DNA from: Streptomyces fulvorobeus
GTDB lineage: Bacteria; Actinomycetota; Actinomycetes; Streptomycetales; Streptomycetaceae
Assembly (NCBI RefSeq): GCF_013167895.1
Contig: NZ_BLWC01000001.1
Span: 2,480,001-2,544,000 of the forward strand
Reading direction: 5' to 3'
DNA: 64,000 nt
The notes under the pieces are model-generated. The model worked only from the letters and a program-made list of their open reading frames with translations. It made no database searches and was not told where the DNA came from. Positions 8,531 through 18,279 of the stretch are shown piece after piece (the stretch's first letter is position 1; every line of letters begins with the position of its first letter). Position numbers and translations under genes: made by a program.

Positions 8531-9490
8531 ATGTCACCCCGGCTCGACGTACCGCGTACCCACAACGCGCCGTCGACATGTCCTCAGGGACCGACCGATT
8601 CCGGCTCCCTTGCCGCGATCGCCGTACCCGGCCCGCGCGCCGGCACCACCAGCACCACCGGAAGTACGGAAACCACCGGCACGACCGACCTCACAGACGC
8701 CGACGTCCCGCCCCACACGGAGCTGGGGCCGCTGGACTCCCGGGCGCTGTCCAGGACCCTCTTCGCACGGCTTGAGACCCTCGAAGAGGGCACCCACGAG
8801 TACGCGTACGTCCGCAACACACTCGTCGAGCTGAATCTGACGCTCGTCAAGTTCGCGGCATCCCGGTTCCGCTCCCGCAGCGAGCCGATGGAGGACATCG
8901 TCCAGGTCGGCACGATAGGGCTGATCAAGGCGATCGACCGCTTCGAGCTCAGCCGCGGCGTCGAGTTCCCGACCTTCGCGCTTCCGACCATCACGGGCGA
9001 GATCAAGCGTTTCTTCCGCGACACCAGTTGGTCCGTGCGCGTCCCGCGCCGACTCCAGGAGCTGCGGCTCGACCTCGCCAGGGCGGGCGACGAGCTCGCC
9101 CAGCAGCTGGACAGGGCTCCCACCGTGACGGAGCTCGGCGAACGCCTCGGCATCACCGACGGCGAGGTCGTCGAGGGAATGACCGCGAGCAACGCGTACA
9201 CCGCGAGCTCGCTGGACGCCAGGCCCGAGGAGGACGACAACGAGAGCACGCTGGCGGACCGGATCGGCTACGAGGACCACGGGCTCGAAGGCATCGAGTA
9301 CGTCGAGTCCCTCAAGCCGCTCATCGCCTCCCTCCCGGCCCGTGACCGGAAGATCCTCTCCCTCCGCTTCGTCGCCAACATGACGCAGTCGGAGATCGGC
9401 GAGGAGCTCGGCCTCTCGCAGATGCACGTCTCCCGGCTGCTCTCGCGGACCCTGGGCAAGCTCAGGAAGGGCCTGACCCTGGAGGAATGA
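8531..9490 (+). CDS. sigI: RNA polymerase sigma factor, SigB/SigF family (SigI-like)
   Basis: Group 3 stress or development sigma factor, 319 residues. Region 2 holds the -10 recognition block FRSRSEPMEDIVQVG through GVEFPTFALPTITGEIKRFFRDTSW. Region 3 follows, and region 4 ends with the helix-turn-helix MTQSEIGEELGLSQMHVSRLL. The first ~55 residues are Ser/Thr/Pro-rich and outside the conserved core. The ATG has AGGAGAAG directly upstream. It is divergent from a STAS antagonist and an RsbW-like anti-sigma factor, giving a complete partner-switching module. The symbol rests on remembered synteny with hutI next door. Streptomyces has nine or so paralogues, so it is less certain than the family. 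Confidence 0.88.
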   Translation: MSPRLDVPRTHNAPSTCPQGPTDSGSLAAIAVPGPRAGTTSTTGSTETTGTTDLTDADVPPHTELGPLDSRALSRTLFARLETLEEGTHEYAYVRNTLVELNLTLVKFAASRFRSRSEPMEDIVQVGTIGLIKAIDRFELSRGVEFPTFALPTITGEIKRFFRDTSWSVRVPRRLQELRLDLARAGDELAQQLDRAPTVTELGERLGITDGEVVEGMTASNAYTASSLDARPEEDDNESTLADRIGYEDHGLEGIEYVESLKPLIASLPARDRKILSLRFVANMTQSEIGEELGLSQMHVSRLLSRTLGKLRKGLTLEE

Positions 9491-9532
9491 CCTGCCGCGC
9501 CGGACGCTGTCGGCCCGGCACCGGTGACATCT

Positions 9533-9590
9533 TGCGGAAGGACCTGCCTGGGGACGGGCGGGTCCTTCCGCATTTCTCGTTTTTCTTCCG
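9533..9590 (+). terminator. Terminator after the sigma-factor gene
   Basis: Perfect 12 bp stem, arms 9533-9544 and 9561-9572, followed by a T-rich stretch to about 9586. It separates the sigma gene from the convergent hutI. Confidence 0.8.
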
Positions 9591-9678
9591 CAGGGGGCAT
9601 CCGGCGTTCCGCTTTCGGCAAGCGGCATGCGGCATGCGTGAGGCCGCGTCGGGTGCGGCGGGCGCTGGGACGGGCCGG

Positions 9679-10851
9679 TCAGAGGGTGCGTTCGCCGCGC
9701 TGCCAGACCGCGCTGACCAGGGGGACGCCCGGCCGGTAGGCGAGGTGGACGTGGCTCGGGGCGTCCAGGATGACGAGGTCCGCGCGGGCGCCCCGGGTGA
9801 GGACGCCGACGTCCGTACGGCGCAGCGCCGCGGCGCCGCCCGCGGTGGCCGACCAGAGCGCCTCGTCCGGCGTCATGCCCATGTCCCGTACGGCGAGCGC
9901 GATGCAGAAGGGCATGGAGGACGTGAAGGACGAGCCCGGGTTGCAGTCCGTGGAGAGCGCGACCGTGGCTCCCGCCTCCAGGATGCGCCGGGCGTCGGGC
10001 CAGGCCGCGCGGGTGGAGAACTCGGCGCCCGGCAGGAGGGTGGCCACCGTGTCGCCCTGGCCGAGCGCGTCGAGGTCCGCGTCCGTCAGGTGGGTGCAGT
10101 GGTCGGCGGACGCGGCGTCGAGCTCCACCGCGAGCTGGACGCCGGGGCCGTGACCCAGCTGGTTGGCGTGGACGCGCGGATGCAGGCCCTTGGCGCGGCC
10201 CGCCGTGAGGATGGCGCGAGCCTGGTCGCCGTCGAAGGCGCCCTTCTCGCAGAAGACGTCGATCCAGCGGGCGTACGGGGCGCAGGCGTCCAGCATCGGG
10301 CCGGTGACCAGCTCCACGTAACCGGCCGGGTCGTCGGCGTGGTCGGCGGGTACGACGTGGGCGCCGAGGTAGGTCACCTCATCGGTGTGGCGGGCGGCGA
10401 TACGCAGGGCGCGGGCCTCGTCCTCGACGGTGAGGCCGTAGCCGGACTTGGTCTCGAACGTGGTGGTGCCCTGGCGTGCCGCCTCGGCGAGGTAGCGCGA
10501 GACGTTCGCGTCCAGCTCCTCGTCGGAGGCGGCGCGGGTGGCGGCGACGGTCGTCCTGATGCCGCCCGCGGTGTAGGGGAGGCCGGACATCCGGGCGTTG
10601 AACTCCTCGGTGCGGTCCCCCGCGAAGAGGAGGTGGGAGTGGGAGTCCACGAAGCCCGGGATCACGGCCCGGCCGCCCGCGTCGACGGCGTTGTCAGTGG
10701 CGGGTGCTTTGCTTGATTCACCGGTCCAGACGACGCGGTCGCCTTCGATGACGACGGCCGCGTCCCGGATCAGGCCCAGGGGGGTCCCGTTTCCGAGGGA
10801 GGGGTCGTTGGTGACCAGGCTGGCGATGTTGATGACGGCGGTCGTCGTCAT
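9679..10851 (-). CDS. hutI: Imidazolonepropionase HutI
   Basis: Metal-dependent amidohydrolase that opens 4-imidazolone-5-propionate to N-formimino-L-glutamate, third step of histidine breakdown. The 390-residue frame starts at ATG 10851. The metal HxH is His71/His73 in [13 protein letters not shown], with [13 protein letters not shown] and STDCNPGSS further on. It is last in the hutU-amidohydrolase-hutF-hutI operon, 44 bases after hutF. AAGGAG lies 13 bases upstream of the ATG and can pair with CTCCT just before the start, so initiation may be structured. Confidence 0.96.
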   Translation of the reverse strand: MTTTAVINIASLVTNDPSLGNGTPLGLIRDAAVVIEGDRVVWTGESSKAPATDNAVDAGGRAVIPGFVDSHSHLLFAGDRTEEFNARMSGLPYTAGGIRTTVAATRAASDEELDANVSRYLAEAARQGTTTFETKSGYGLTVEDEARALRIAARHTDEVTYLGAHVVPADHADDPAGYVELVTGPMLDACAPYARWIDVFCEKGAFDGDQARAILTAGRAKGLHPRVHANQLGHGPGVQLAVELDAASADHCTHLTDADLDALGQGDTVATLLPGAEFSTRAAWPDARRILEAGATVALSTDCNPGSSFTSSMPFCIALAVRDMGMTPDEALWSATAGGAAALRRTDVGVLTRGARADLVILDAPSHVHLAYRPGVPLVSAVWQRGERTL

Positions 10852-10895
10852 GAGGAGGCTGTTTCTCCTTGCGCGAGGGTCCGGGGAGTCCTGGG

Positions 10896-12272
10896 TCAGC
10901 CGTGCAGGGCGGCAATGGCCGAGGCGAGTGCCGCGGGCACGTCCCGCACCCGGGTGTGGTGACCGTCCTGGACGATGTGCCGCCCCGCGACGACCGTGTG
11001 CCGCACATCCGCGGCGGAGCCGGCGAATACGACTGCTTCGGCTGCCAGCCGGGGCAGCGGCCCCGCTGTTCTGACGGAGTCCAGGGCGACGGTGGTGAGG
11101 TCGGCGGGCGCACCGGGTTCGATGACGCCCGCGTCCGGGCGGCCGAGTGCGGCGTGCCCGGTGGCGGAGGCCGCGCGCAGGAGGGCCGCCGCGGTCCAGT
11201 GGCCGCGTACGTGGGTGCGCAGGCGCTCGTTGAGCTCCATCGCGCGCGCCTCTTCGAAGAGGTCGATCACGGCGTGGCTGTCGCTGCCCAGCGAGAGCGG
11301 GGAGCCCGCGCGCTGGAGGGCGACGGCGGGTCCGATGCCGTCGGCGAGGTCGCGTTCGGTGGTGGGGCACATGCAGGTGCCGGTGCCGGAGGAGCCCAGC
11401 AGGTCGATGTCCTCTGCCGTGAGGTGCGTGTTGTGGATGCCGGTCGTGCGGCGGCCGAGCACGCCGTGGTCGGCGAGCAGCCGGGCGGGGGTGCGGCCGT
11501 GGGCCGCGAGACAGGCGTCGTTCTCCGCGATCTGCTCGGAGAGGTGGACGTGCAGCGGGGCGTCCCGCTCCTCGGCCCACTGGGCGACGGTGGCGAGCTG
11601 CCCGGCCGGCACGGCGCGTACGGAGTGGACGGCGGCGCCGATCAGGGCGTGGTCGTCACCCTTGAGGAGGGAGGCGCGCTCGGCCCAGGCGTCGGCCGTG
11701 GTGTCGGAGAAGCGCAGCTGCTGGCGTCCGGGTTTCTGGCCGAAACCGGCGGCGAGGTAGGCGGTGTCCAGCAGCGTGATGCGGATTCCGGCCTCGGCGG
11801 CGGCGGCGATGAGCGCCTCGCCCATCGCGTTGGGGTTCTCGTAGGGGGTGCCGCCCGGCGCGTGGTGCAGATAGTGGAACTCACCGACGGAGGTGATGCC
11901 GGCCAGGGCCATTTCGGCGTACGTGGCGCGGGCCAGGTCGTGGTACGTGTCGGGGGTCAGCCGGGAGGCCGTCCCGTACATCAGCTCGCGCCAGGTCCAG
12001 AAGGTGCCGGAGCCCACCTGGGCGCTGCCGCGCAGCGCCCGGTGGAAGGCGTGCGAGTGGGTGTTGGCCAGCCCGGGGAGCGTCAGTCCGCGCAGGGCTG
12101 TGGCGCCGGGCGGGGGCACCTCGACGCCGGTGCGCACACCGGTGATCCGGCCACCGGTCACGTCCAGGGTGACGCCGGGCTCCACATGGTTGCCGAGCCA
12201 GGCGTGGGAGAGCCAGTAGGTGGCGGATGCCGGTGCGTCGGGCATCGGGGTCGGCTCGGTCGTCAGCGGCAC
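10896..12272 (-). CDS. hutF: Formimidoylglutamate deiminase HutF
   Basis: Amidohydrolase converting N-formimino-L-glutamate to N-formyl-L-glutamate plus ammonia, the five-step variant of the Hut pathway. 458 residues. The metal motif is His72/His74 in [15 protein letters not shown], with HVHLSEQ and [10 protein letters not shown] later. GTG 12272 is preferred because GGAGG lies seven bases upstream. It overlaps the stop of the preceding amidohydrolase by 10 bases. An in-frame ATG at 12245 lacks a ribosome site. Its presence instead of a hutG-type formiminoglutamase fixes which branch this organism uses. Confidence 0.94.
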   Translation of the reverse strand: MPLTTEPTPMPDAPASATYWLSHAWLGNHVEPGVTLDVTGGRITGVRTGVEVPPPGATALRGLTLPGLANTHSHAFHRALRGSAQVGSGTFWTWRELMYGTASRLTPDTYHDLARATYAEMALAGITSVGEFHYLHHAPGGTPYENPNAMGEALIAAAAEAGIRITLLDTAYLAAGFGQKPGRQQLRFSDTTADAWAERASLLKGDDHALIGAAVHSVRAVPAGQLATVAQWAEERDAPLHVHLSEQIAENDACLAAHGRTPARLLADHGVLGRRTTGIHNTHLTAEDIDLLGSSGTGTCMCPTTERDLADGIGPAVALQRAGSPLSLGSDSHAVIDLFEEARAMELNERLRTHVRGHWTAAALLRAASATGHAALGRPDAGVIEPGAPADLTTVALDSVRTAGPLPRLAAEAVVFAGSAADVRHTVVAGRHIVQDGHHTRVRDVPAALASAIAALHG

Positions 12273-13711
12273 GCGAGGCCCTCCAGTACGTCGGCGAGTG
12301 CGATGACACCGGCCACGCAGTCGTCCTCGGCGGCGTATTCGGCCGGCGAGTGGGAAATGCCGGTGGGGTTGCGGACGAACAGCATGGCGGTAGGTACCGA
12401 AGCGGACAAAATACCCGCATCGTGCCCCGCTCCGGTGCTGAGGACGGGTACGGCGCGGCCCGTGTCGCGCGAGGGCCGCCGGGCGAGGGTCTCGGCGATC
12501 TCGTCCCGCAGGGTGTGTGCGAACTCCACCACCGGGGTGAAGGACTCCCGGACGACGTCGAGGTCGATCCCGGCCCGCTGGGCGTGGTCGCGGGCGGCCC
12601 GTTCGATGCCCGCGACGACGGTGTCCAGGGTGGCCTGGTCGGCGGCGCGTGAGTCGAGCCAGCCGCGTACGAGGGAGGGGATGGCGTTGACCCCGTTGGG
12701 CTCGACGGTGATCTTGCCGAAGGTGGCCAGCGCGCCGGCGAGTTCCGCCTCACGGCGGGCGGCGAGCACGGTCTCGGCGTACGTCAGCATCGGATCGCGC
12801 CGGTCGGCGAGCCGGGTGGTCCCGGCGTGGTTGGCCTCGCCTCCGAAGTCGAAGCGCCAGCGCCCGTGCGGCCAGATGGCGGAGGCGATGCCGACCGGAT
12901 CGCCGGAGAGGTCGAGGGCGCGCCCCTGCTCCACGTGCAGTTCGACGAACGCGCCGATTCGGGCGAGGCGTTCGGGGTCCGGGCCGATCGCGTCGGGGTC
13001 GTGTCCTGCGGCGGCCATGGCCTGCGGCAGGGACGTCCCGTCCCCGTCGCGGAGCCGGTGCGCGCGCTCGCGGCTCAGCTGCCCGGCGGCGAGCCGGGAG
13101 CCCGCGCAGGCGAGCCCGAAGCGGGCCCCCTCCTCGTCACCGAAGTTGGTGACGGCCAGCGGCTTGACGAACTCCGCTCCCCTGCGGCGGAGTTCGTCGA
13201 GTGCGGCGAAGGAGGAGACCACGCCGAGGGGGCCGTCGAAGGCGCCGCCGTCCGGCACGGAGTCCAGGTGCGAGCCGGTGACGACGGCGTCGCCCGCGAG
13301 GGGGTCACCGAGCCAGGCCCACTGGTTTCCGTTGCGGTCCACCTCACAGGTGAGGCCGCGGGCCTCGGCCTGCGTACGGAACCAGGCGCGGCAGTCCGCG
13401 TCGGCCGCGGTCCAGGCGTACCGCCGGTATCCGCCGGAGCGGGCGTCGCGCCCGAGGGGGGCGAGGTCGCGCCACATCTCGTGGAAGGAGGAACCGCTCC
13501 CGTGGGAGGAGGGACCGCCGGCCTGCGCGGCGGTGGCCGGGCGCGGCGCGGCGGTGGCCTCCGCGCCGGAGGAGGAGCGGCTGTCCGGTGCGACCGGGGC
13601 CGCGGCGGAGGGGCGGGAGCCGTCCGGTGCGACCGGCTCCGTACCGGAGGGGCGGCCGTCCGGTGCGACTGGGCCCGCGCCCGAAGAGCGGCCGTCCGCG
13701 GGGGCGGTCAT
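12263..13711 (-). CDS. M20-family amidohydrolase (allantoate amidohydrolase / carbamoylase type) in the hut operon
   Basis: Binuclear metal hydrolase of the AllC/hydantoinase-carbamoylase branch of M20. Metal ligands are visible at His148 ([11 protein letters not shown]), Asp159 (GGAFDGPLG), Glu193/194 ([10 protein letters not shown]), His259 (ELHVEQG) and His454 (GISHSPAE). Usually annotated as allantoate amidohydrolase. Lying between hutU and hutF, with no hutG deformylase in sight, it is a candidate for the last step, N-formylglutamate to glutamate plus formate. That is inference from context. The start overlaps the hutU stop (ATGA), so a ~75-residue Pro/Ser/Ala-rich N-terminal extension with repeated PVAPD units is probably translated. 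The catalytic fold begins near residue 76. Confidence 0.88.
   Translation of the reverse strand: MTAPADGRSSGAGPVAPDGRPSGTEPVAPDGSRPSAAAPVAPDSRSSSGAEATAAPRPATAAQAGGPSSHGSGSSFHEMWRDLAPLGRDARSGGYRRYAWTAADADCRAWFRTQAEARGLTCEVDRNGNQWAWLGDPLAGDAVVTGSHLDSVPDGGAFDGPLGVVSSFAALDELRRRGAEFVKPLAVTNFGDEEGARFGLACAGSRLAAGQLSRERAHRLRDGDGTSLPQAMAAAGHDPDAIGPDPERLARIGAFVELHVEQGRALDLSGDPVGIASAIWPHGRWRFDFGGEANHAGTTRLADRRDPMLTYAETVLAARREAELAGALATFGKITVEPNGVNAIPSLVRGWLDSRAADQATLDTVVAGIERAARDHAQRAGIDLDVVRESFTPVVEFAHTLRDEIAETLARRPSRDTGRAVPVLSTGAGHDAGILSASVPTAMLFVRNPTGISHSPAEYAAEDDCVAGVIALADVLEGLACR
13583..13672. repeat. Three imperfect tandem repeats in the amidohydrolase N-terminus
   Basis: The 15-mer GTCCGGTGCGACYGG occurs at 13583, 13622 and 13658, spaced 39 and 36 bases, inside GC-rich units that encode repeated PVAPD-type segments. 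The spacing keeps the frame. Confidence 0.8.
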
Positions 13712-15366
13712 TCGGTCTCCGTCATCGGGACGCGTACGCCCTTGTCCTCGGCTACCGACTCCGCGATGTCGTACCCGGCGTCGACGTGCCGGATGACGCC
13801 CATGCCCGGGTCGTTCGTCAGCACCCGGTGGATCTTCTCGCCCGCCAGCCTCGTGCCGTCGGCGACGGTGACCTGGCCCGCGTGGATGGAGCGGCCCATG
13901 CCGACGCCGCCTCCGTGGTGGATCGACACCCAGGACGCCCCGGACGCCACGTTGACCATGGCGTTCAGCAGCGGCCAGTCGGCGATGGCGTCGGAGCCGT
14001 CGAGCATGGCCTCGGTCTCGCGGTACGGCGAGGCGACCGAGCCGCAGTCCAGGTGGTCGCGCCCGATGACCAGCGGGGCGGCGAGGTCGCCGCTCGCCAC
14101 CATGTCGTTGAAGCGCTCGCCCGCCTTGTCGCGTTCGCCGTAGCCGAGCCAGCAGATGCGGGCCGGGAGCCCCTGGAAGCGGACGCGCTCACCGGCCATC
14201 TTGATCCAGCGGTGCAGGGACTCGTTCTCCGGGAAGAGGTCGAGCAGCGCCTTGTCCGTCTTGTGGATGTCGGACGCCTCGCCCGAGAGCGCGGCCCAGC
14301 GGAAGGGGCCCTTGCCCTCGCAGAAGAGCGGCCGGATGTAGGCGGGCACGAAGCCCGGGAAGTCGAATGCCCGCTCGTAGCCCGCGAGTCGCGCCTCCCC
14401 GCGGATCGAGTTGCCGTAGTCGAAGACCTCGGCGCCCGCGTCCATGAAGCCGACCATCGCCTCGACGTGGGCGGCCATCGACTCCCGCGCCCGCTGGGTG
14501 AAGTCGGCGGGCTTCTCGGCGGCGTACGAGGCCATGTCGTCGAAGTCGACGCCGAGCGGCAGATAGGCGAGCGGGTCGTGGGCGCTGGTCTGGTCGGTGA
14601 CGATGTCGACCGGGGCGCCCTCGGCGAGCATGCGGGGCAGCAGCTCCGCCGCGTTGCCGAGCAGGCCGATGGAGAGCGGGCGGCGGGCGTCGCGGGCCTC
14701 GACGGCGAGCTGGAGCGCATGCTCCAGGCTGTCGGCCCGCACGTCCAGGAAGCGGTGCTCGATCCGGCGCTCGATGGCGCGCGGGTCGCAGTCGACGCAG
14801 ATCGCGACGCCGTCGTTCATGGTCACGGCCAGCGGCTGGGCGCCGCCCATGCCGCCGAGCCCGGCCGTCAGGGTGATCGTCCCCGCGAGCGTTCCGCCGA
14901 ACTTCTTCGCGGCGACGGCGGCGAACGTCTCGTACGTGCCCTGGAGGATGCCCTGGGTGCCGATGTAGATCCAGGAACCGGCGGTCATCTGCCCGTACAT
15001 GGTGAGGCCGAGGGATTCCAGGCGGCGGAACTCCTCCCAGTTCGCCCAGTCGCCGACCAGGTTGGAGTTGGCGATCAGGACGCGCGGCGCCCACTCGTGG
15101 GTCTGCATGACCCCGACCGGCCGCCCGGACTGCACGAGCATCGTCTCGTCCTGCTTGAGCGTCCGCAGCGTACGGACCATGGCGTCGAACGAGCGCCAGT
15201 CACGGGCGGCCTTGCCCGTGCCGCCGTAGACGACGAGCTTGTCGGGGTGCTCGGCGACCTCGGGGTCCAGGTTGTTCTGGAGCATGCGGAGGGCGGCTTC
15301 CTGCTGCCATCCCAGGGCGCTCAGTTCGGTACCGCGCGGTGCCCGTACGGGGCGGGGTCCTGACAT
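13708..15366 (-). CDS. hutU: Urocanate hydratase HutU
   Basis: NAD-containing urocanase that adds water to urocanate to give 4-imidazolone-5-propionate, second step of histidine degradation. 552 residues, the family's usual size. Diagnostic segments include [11 protein letters not shown] near the N-terminus, [28 protein letters not shown] and [19 protein letters not shown]. The ATG is preceded by GAGGAGG. It is first in the hut operon, with a promoter at 15457-15485 and a tandem-repeat leader. hutH (histidase) is not in the window. Confidence 0.97.
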   Translation of the reverse strand: MSGPRPVRAPRGTELSALGWQQEAALRMLQNNLDPEVAEHPDKLVVYGGTGKAARDWRSFDAMVRTLRTLKQDETMLVQSGRPVGVMQTHEWAPRVLIANSNLVGDWANWEEFRRLESLGLTMYGQMTAGSWIYIGTQGILQGTYETFAAVAAKKFGGTLAGTITLTAGLGGMGGAQPLAVTMNDGVAICVDCDPRAIERRIEHRFLDVRADSLEHALQLAVEARDARRPLSIGLLGNAAELLPRMLAEGAPVDIVTDQTSAHDPLAYLPLGVDFDDMASYAAEKPADFTQRARESMAAHVEAMVGFMDAGAEVFDYGNSIRGEARLAGYERAFDFPGFVPAYIRPLFCEGKGPFRWAALSGEASDIHKTDKALLDLFPENESLHRWIKMAGERVRFQGLPARICWLGYGERDKAGERFNDMVASGDLAAPLVIGRDHLDCGSVASPYRETEAMLDGSDAIADWPLLNAMVNVASGASWVSIHHGGGVGMGRSIHAGQVTVADGTRLAGEKIHRVLTNDPGMGVIRHVDAGYDIAESVAEDKGVRVPMTETE

Positions 15367-15382
15367 GGAAATGCCTCCTCGC

Positions 15383-15433
<51 letters not shown>

Positions 15434-15449
15434 GTGACCGTGAAACTTC

Positions 15450-15485
15450 TATTCATATCCTGGAGGTCTGAATACTTGTAGTCAA
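15450..15485 (-). promoter_or_regulatory. hutU promoter overlapped by an inverted-repeat operator
   Basis: On the minus strand, TTGACT (15485-15480) and CAGGAT (15462-15457) are 17 bases apart, a near-consensus vegetative Streptomyces promoter for hutU. A perfect inverted repeat TATTCA-N13-TGAATA (15450-15455/15469-15474) spans the -10, spacer and start region, the position expected for a repressor site. Confidence 0.65.
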
Positions 15486-15546
15486 CAGGTGAGCCGTCGC
15501 CACGCCCGGGCAAATGTCCCCCACCACACACCCGGGGGAGGTATCC

Positions 15547-16905
15547 GTGACCACATCACGCCCGTCCGAGACACCCGCTCCGGCGGAAGCACCCGCGCTC
15601 AGGCGGGCCATCGGCCCCAGGCTGCTGATCCTCTTCGTGATCGGCGACATCCTGGGCACCGGCATCTACGCCACCACGGGCAAGGTCGCGGGGAAGGTGG
15701 GCGGGGCCCTCTGGCTGCCGTTCCTGATCGGCTTCGTCGTCGCGATCCTGACGGCCGCCTCGTACGTGGAGCTCGTCGGCAAGTACCCCAAGGCGGCCGG
15801 GGCCGCGCTCTACACCCAGAAGGCGTTCAAGGTCCCGTTCCTGACCTTCGTGATCGCCTTCATGGTGATGTGTTCCGGCCTCTCCTCCGCGAGCGCGGCG
15901 GCCCGCGCGTTCAGCGGCGACTACCTGGGCGAGTTCACCACCGCCCTCCCGCCGACGCTGGTCGCCATCCTCTTCATCCTGATCCTCGCGGCGGTCAACC
16001 TGCGCGGTGTCGCGGAGTCGGTGAAGGCCAACGTCGTGCTGACGATCGTCGAGGTCACGGGTCTGCTGGTGGTCCTGTCCATCGGCGCGTACGCCGTGCT
16101 GACGGGTGACGGGCAGCCCTCCCGGCTGACCGACTTCGAGGCGGGCGGCACCGGCTTCGCGCTCTTCACCGGCGTGCTCGGCGCGACCGCGCTCGGCTTC
16201 TTCGCCTTCGTCGGCTTCGAGGACTCGGTGAACATGGCGGAGGAGACCCGGGACCCGGCGCGCACCTTCCCGCGCGCCATCTTCATCGGCGTCGCCGTGA
16301 CGGGCACGGTCTACGTGCTGGTGGCGCTGGCCTCCTCCCTGCTGGTCGACCACCGCACCCTGGCGGGGTCCAGCGGGCCGCTCCTCGAAGTGGTGAAGGC
16401 GGGCGGCGTCGACTTCCCGCCAAAACTCTTCGCCCTGATCGCCCTGTTCGCGGTCACCAACTCCGCCCTGATCAACATCATGATGGCCTCGCGGCTCTGC
16501 TACGGCCTGGCCAACGAACGCATCCTCCCGCCCGTCATGGGCCGGGTGCTCGCCGGCCGCCGGACCCCGTGGGCCGGCATCGTCTTCGTCTCCGTACTCG
16601 CGGTCGGCCTCGTCACCACCGGCGAGATCGAGGGTCTCGGCGACACGACGGCCTTCCTCCTGCTGTGTGTCTTCGCCGTGGTCAACATCGCCGTCCTCGT
16701 GCTGCGCAGGGACCCGGTGGACCATCCCCACTTCCGTACGCCGACGGCCCTGCCCGTGCTCGGTGCGATCACGGCCCTGATCCTGGCCGGCCCGCTCGCC
16801 GACCGGGACGCGGACGTCTACATCAGGGCCGGGGTGCTCCTGCTGATCGGCATCGGCCTGTGGGCGGTGAACAAGATGGTGATGAGCGCGCGCGAGAAGC
16901 GCTGA
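15547..16905 (+). CDS. APC-family amino acid permease
   Basis: Twelve-helix amino acid/polyamine/organocation permease, 452 residues from the GTG at 15547, which has GGGGGAGG seven bases upstream. The first helix carries the family's unwound GTGIYATTG segment, and GFFAFVGFEDSVNMAEET matches the conserved helix 6 region. It is transcribed divergently from hutU across a 180-base shared control region, so uptake of histidine, urocanate or another hut substrate is a reasonable inference, not shown by sequence. The leader-proximal codons before the GTG are not family-like. Confidence 0.87.
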   Translation: MTTSRPSETPAPAEAPALRRAIGPRLLILFVIGDILGTGIYATTGKVAGKVGGALWLPFLIGFVVAILTAASYVELVGKYPKAAGAALYTQKAFKVPFLTFVIAFMVMCSGLSSASAAARAFSGDYLGEFTTALPPTLVAILFILILAAVNLRGVAESVKANVVLTIVEVTGLLVVLSIGAYAVLTGDGQPSRLTDFEAGGTGFALFTGVLGATALGFFAFVGFEDSVNMAEETRDPARTFPRAIFIGVAVTGTVYVLVALASSLLVDHRTLAGSSGPLLEVVKAGGVDFPPKLFALIALFAVTNSALINIMMASRLCYGLANERILPPVMGRVLAGRRTPWAGIVFVSVLAVGLVTTGEIEGLGDTTAFLLLCVFAVVNIAVLVLRRDPVDHPHFRTPTALPVLGAITALILAGPLADRDADVYIRAGVLLLIGIGLWAVNKMVMSAREKR

Positions 16906-17042
16906 GCCGGGCGGGGCGCCGGTGCAGCGCTCTCCCGGCCGTCCGCATGTACCACGGGAAATTGCCAGAACTCCTTCCGGACGCGGGCACGTTGCGTAAC
17001 CTCTGGGTCACAGCCGTACGCGACGTCGGGAGGGGAGTCCGC

Positions 17043-17447
17043 GTGCCCGGAATCGACGAGTGCCTGCTCGAAGTCATGAGGTTGCCCGGTGCCCGGGGCG
17101 CCGCCGTCGTCGACTGGACGAGCGGTCTCGCCCTCGGCACCACGGGCGAATCGCCCAACGGCGACCACGAGGCCACCGCCGCCGAGACGGCGGAGGTGGC
17201 GCGGATGGCGGCCGAGCAGCCCGCCTTCGCGCTCCCGCCGCCCGGCGGGGCCGGCGGGCCGAGACCCGGCCCGCCGGTCGAAGACGTCATCATCACGACG
17301 CACACCGGCTACCACGTACTCCGCTTCGTCGAGACGGCCTTCGACAGCAGTGTCTTCCTGTACCTGTGGCTGGACCGGGCGGAAGGCAACCTCGCCCTCG
17401 CCCGCCTGCGGCTCGGCGAGATGGCGGAGCGGCTGGTCCTGGCATGA
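17043..17447 (+). CDS. Roadblock/LC7-like protein, first of cluster
   Basis: 134-residue protein starting at GTG 17043 with GGGAGGGGA upstream. Its core (GAAVVDWTSGLALGT ... EDVIITTHTGYHVLRFVE ... LYLWLDRAEGNLALARLRL) aligns clearly by eye with the 124-residue protein at 18833, so the two are paralogues with a Roadblock/LC7-type fold. A Pro/Gly-rich insert (about residues 70-85) is absent from the paralogue. The stop overlaps the next start (ATGA). Such proteins usually regulate small GTPases or form regulatory dimers, but no GTPase is in this cluster. Confidence 0.7.
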   Translation: MPGIDECLLEVMRLPGARGAAVVDWTSGLALGTTGESPNGDHEATAAETAEVARMAAEQPAFALPPPGGAGGPRPGPPVEDVIITTHTGYHVLRFVETAFDSSVFLYLWLDRAEGNLALARLRLGEMAERLVLA

Positions 17448-18241
17448 GACCGCTCACCGCCGGCCCCGACGAGGACGCGCGGCACACCACACCCTCCCCC
17501 ATGCTCCAGCGCCTGGCGGCCGAGCGCGCCACCGGCGCCCTGCTGAGGGACCGGGGCACCCTCTACCTCGCGGACGGCCAGGTGGTGCACGCCGAGAGCC
17601 CCGCCACCCCCGGCATAGACATCCTGCTGACCACCGGCGGGGCCCTGCGCCACGAGGGCTGGTGGGACGCGGTGGCCCAGGCGGGCGCCGGGCAGCGGGT
17701 GGCCCGCTATCTGGTGGACAGCGGGCATGTGCCCGGCGGCGCACTGGAGTTGTGCCATCTGGGCGCCCTGTACGACGCGGCGTTCTTCGCCCTCGCCCCG
17801 ACCAGGACCCCGGCCCGCTTCCGCTACGGCGTCTCGCACTGGATCGGCCCGGTCCGGCCCGTCGCCGTCGACGCCGTGCAGCGCGAGACGCTCAGACGCC
17901 GTGAACTCCTGGACCGGATATGGCCCGACGCGCTGACCGACACCGCGCCGGTGACCCGTACGGCGTATCCCCTGGACGCGCCCGTCCCGCCCCGCCAGCT
18001 CCGGGTCCTGGAGCTGGCCGACGGCGTGCGGACGGCCTCGGACATCGCCCGGGAGCTGGGCCGTTCGGCGTTCCACCTCCTGGTCGACCTGCGGCGGCTC
18101 GCGGCCGCCGGGCTGGTCGAAGCGGTCGGGCGGGAAGCGGCACCGGGTGCCGCGGCGCACGGCCTGGCCGCCCTGCCGGAGACGGCCGACCCGGACGTCG
18201 CCCTGCTGCGCCGGCTCCGAGACGCATTGGAGGCCCTGTGA
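17444..18241 (+). CDS. PATAN/DUF4388-like protein with C-terminal winged helix
   Basis: 265 residues, start ATG coupled to the previous stop. The N-terminal part (RLAAERATGALLRDRGTLYL-ADGQVVHAES) has the pattern of the DUF4388/PATAN domain, a regulatory fold found on response regulators and with Roadblock proteins. The middle is an all-alpha linker. Residues ~180-225 (LRVLELADGVRTASDIARELGRS...LVDLRRLAAAGLVE) look like a winged helix, often protein- or DNA-binding. Soluble, no catalytic motif. Likely scaffold or effector of the Roadblock cluster. Domain call is by pattern recognition only. Confidence 0.65.
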   Translation: MRPLTAGPDEDARHTTPSPMLQRLAAERATGALLRDRGTLYLADGQVVHAESPATPGIDILLTTGGALRHEGWWDAVAQAGAGQRVARYLVDSGHVPGGALELCHLGALYDAAFFALAPTRTPARFRYGVSHWIGPVRPVAVDAVQRETLRRRELLDRIWPDALTDTAPVTRTAYPLDAPVPPRQLRVLELADGVRTASDIARELGRSAFHLLVDLRRLAAAGLVEAVGREAAPGAAAHGLAALPETADPDVALLRRLRDALEAL

Positions 18242-18279
18242 TACGCGCGCTCAGACAGCGTGCCGGGAGGAGAGAACTG

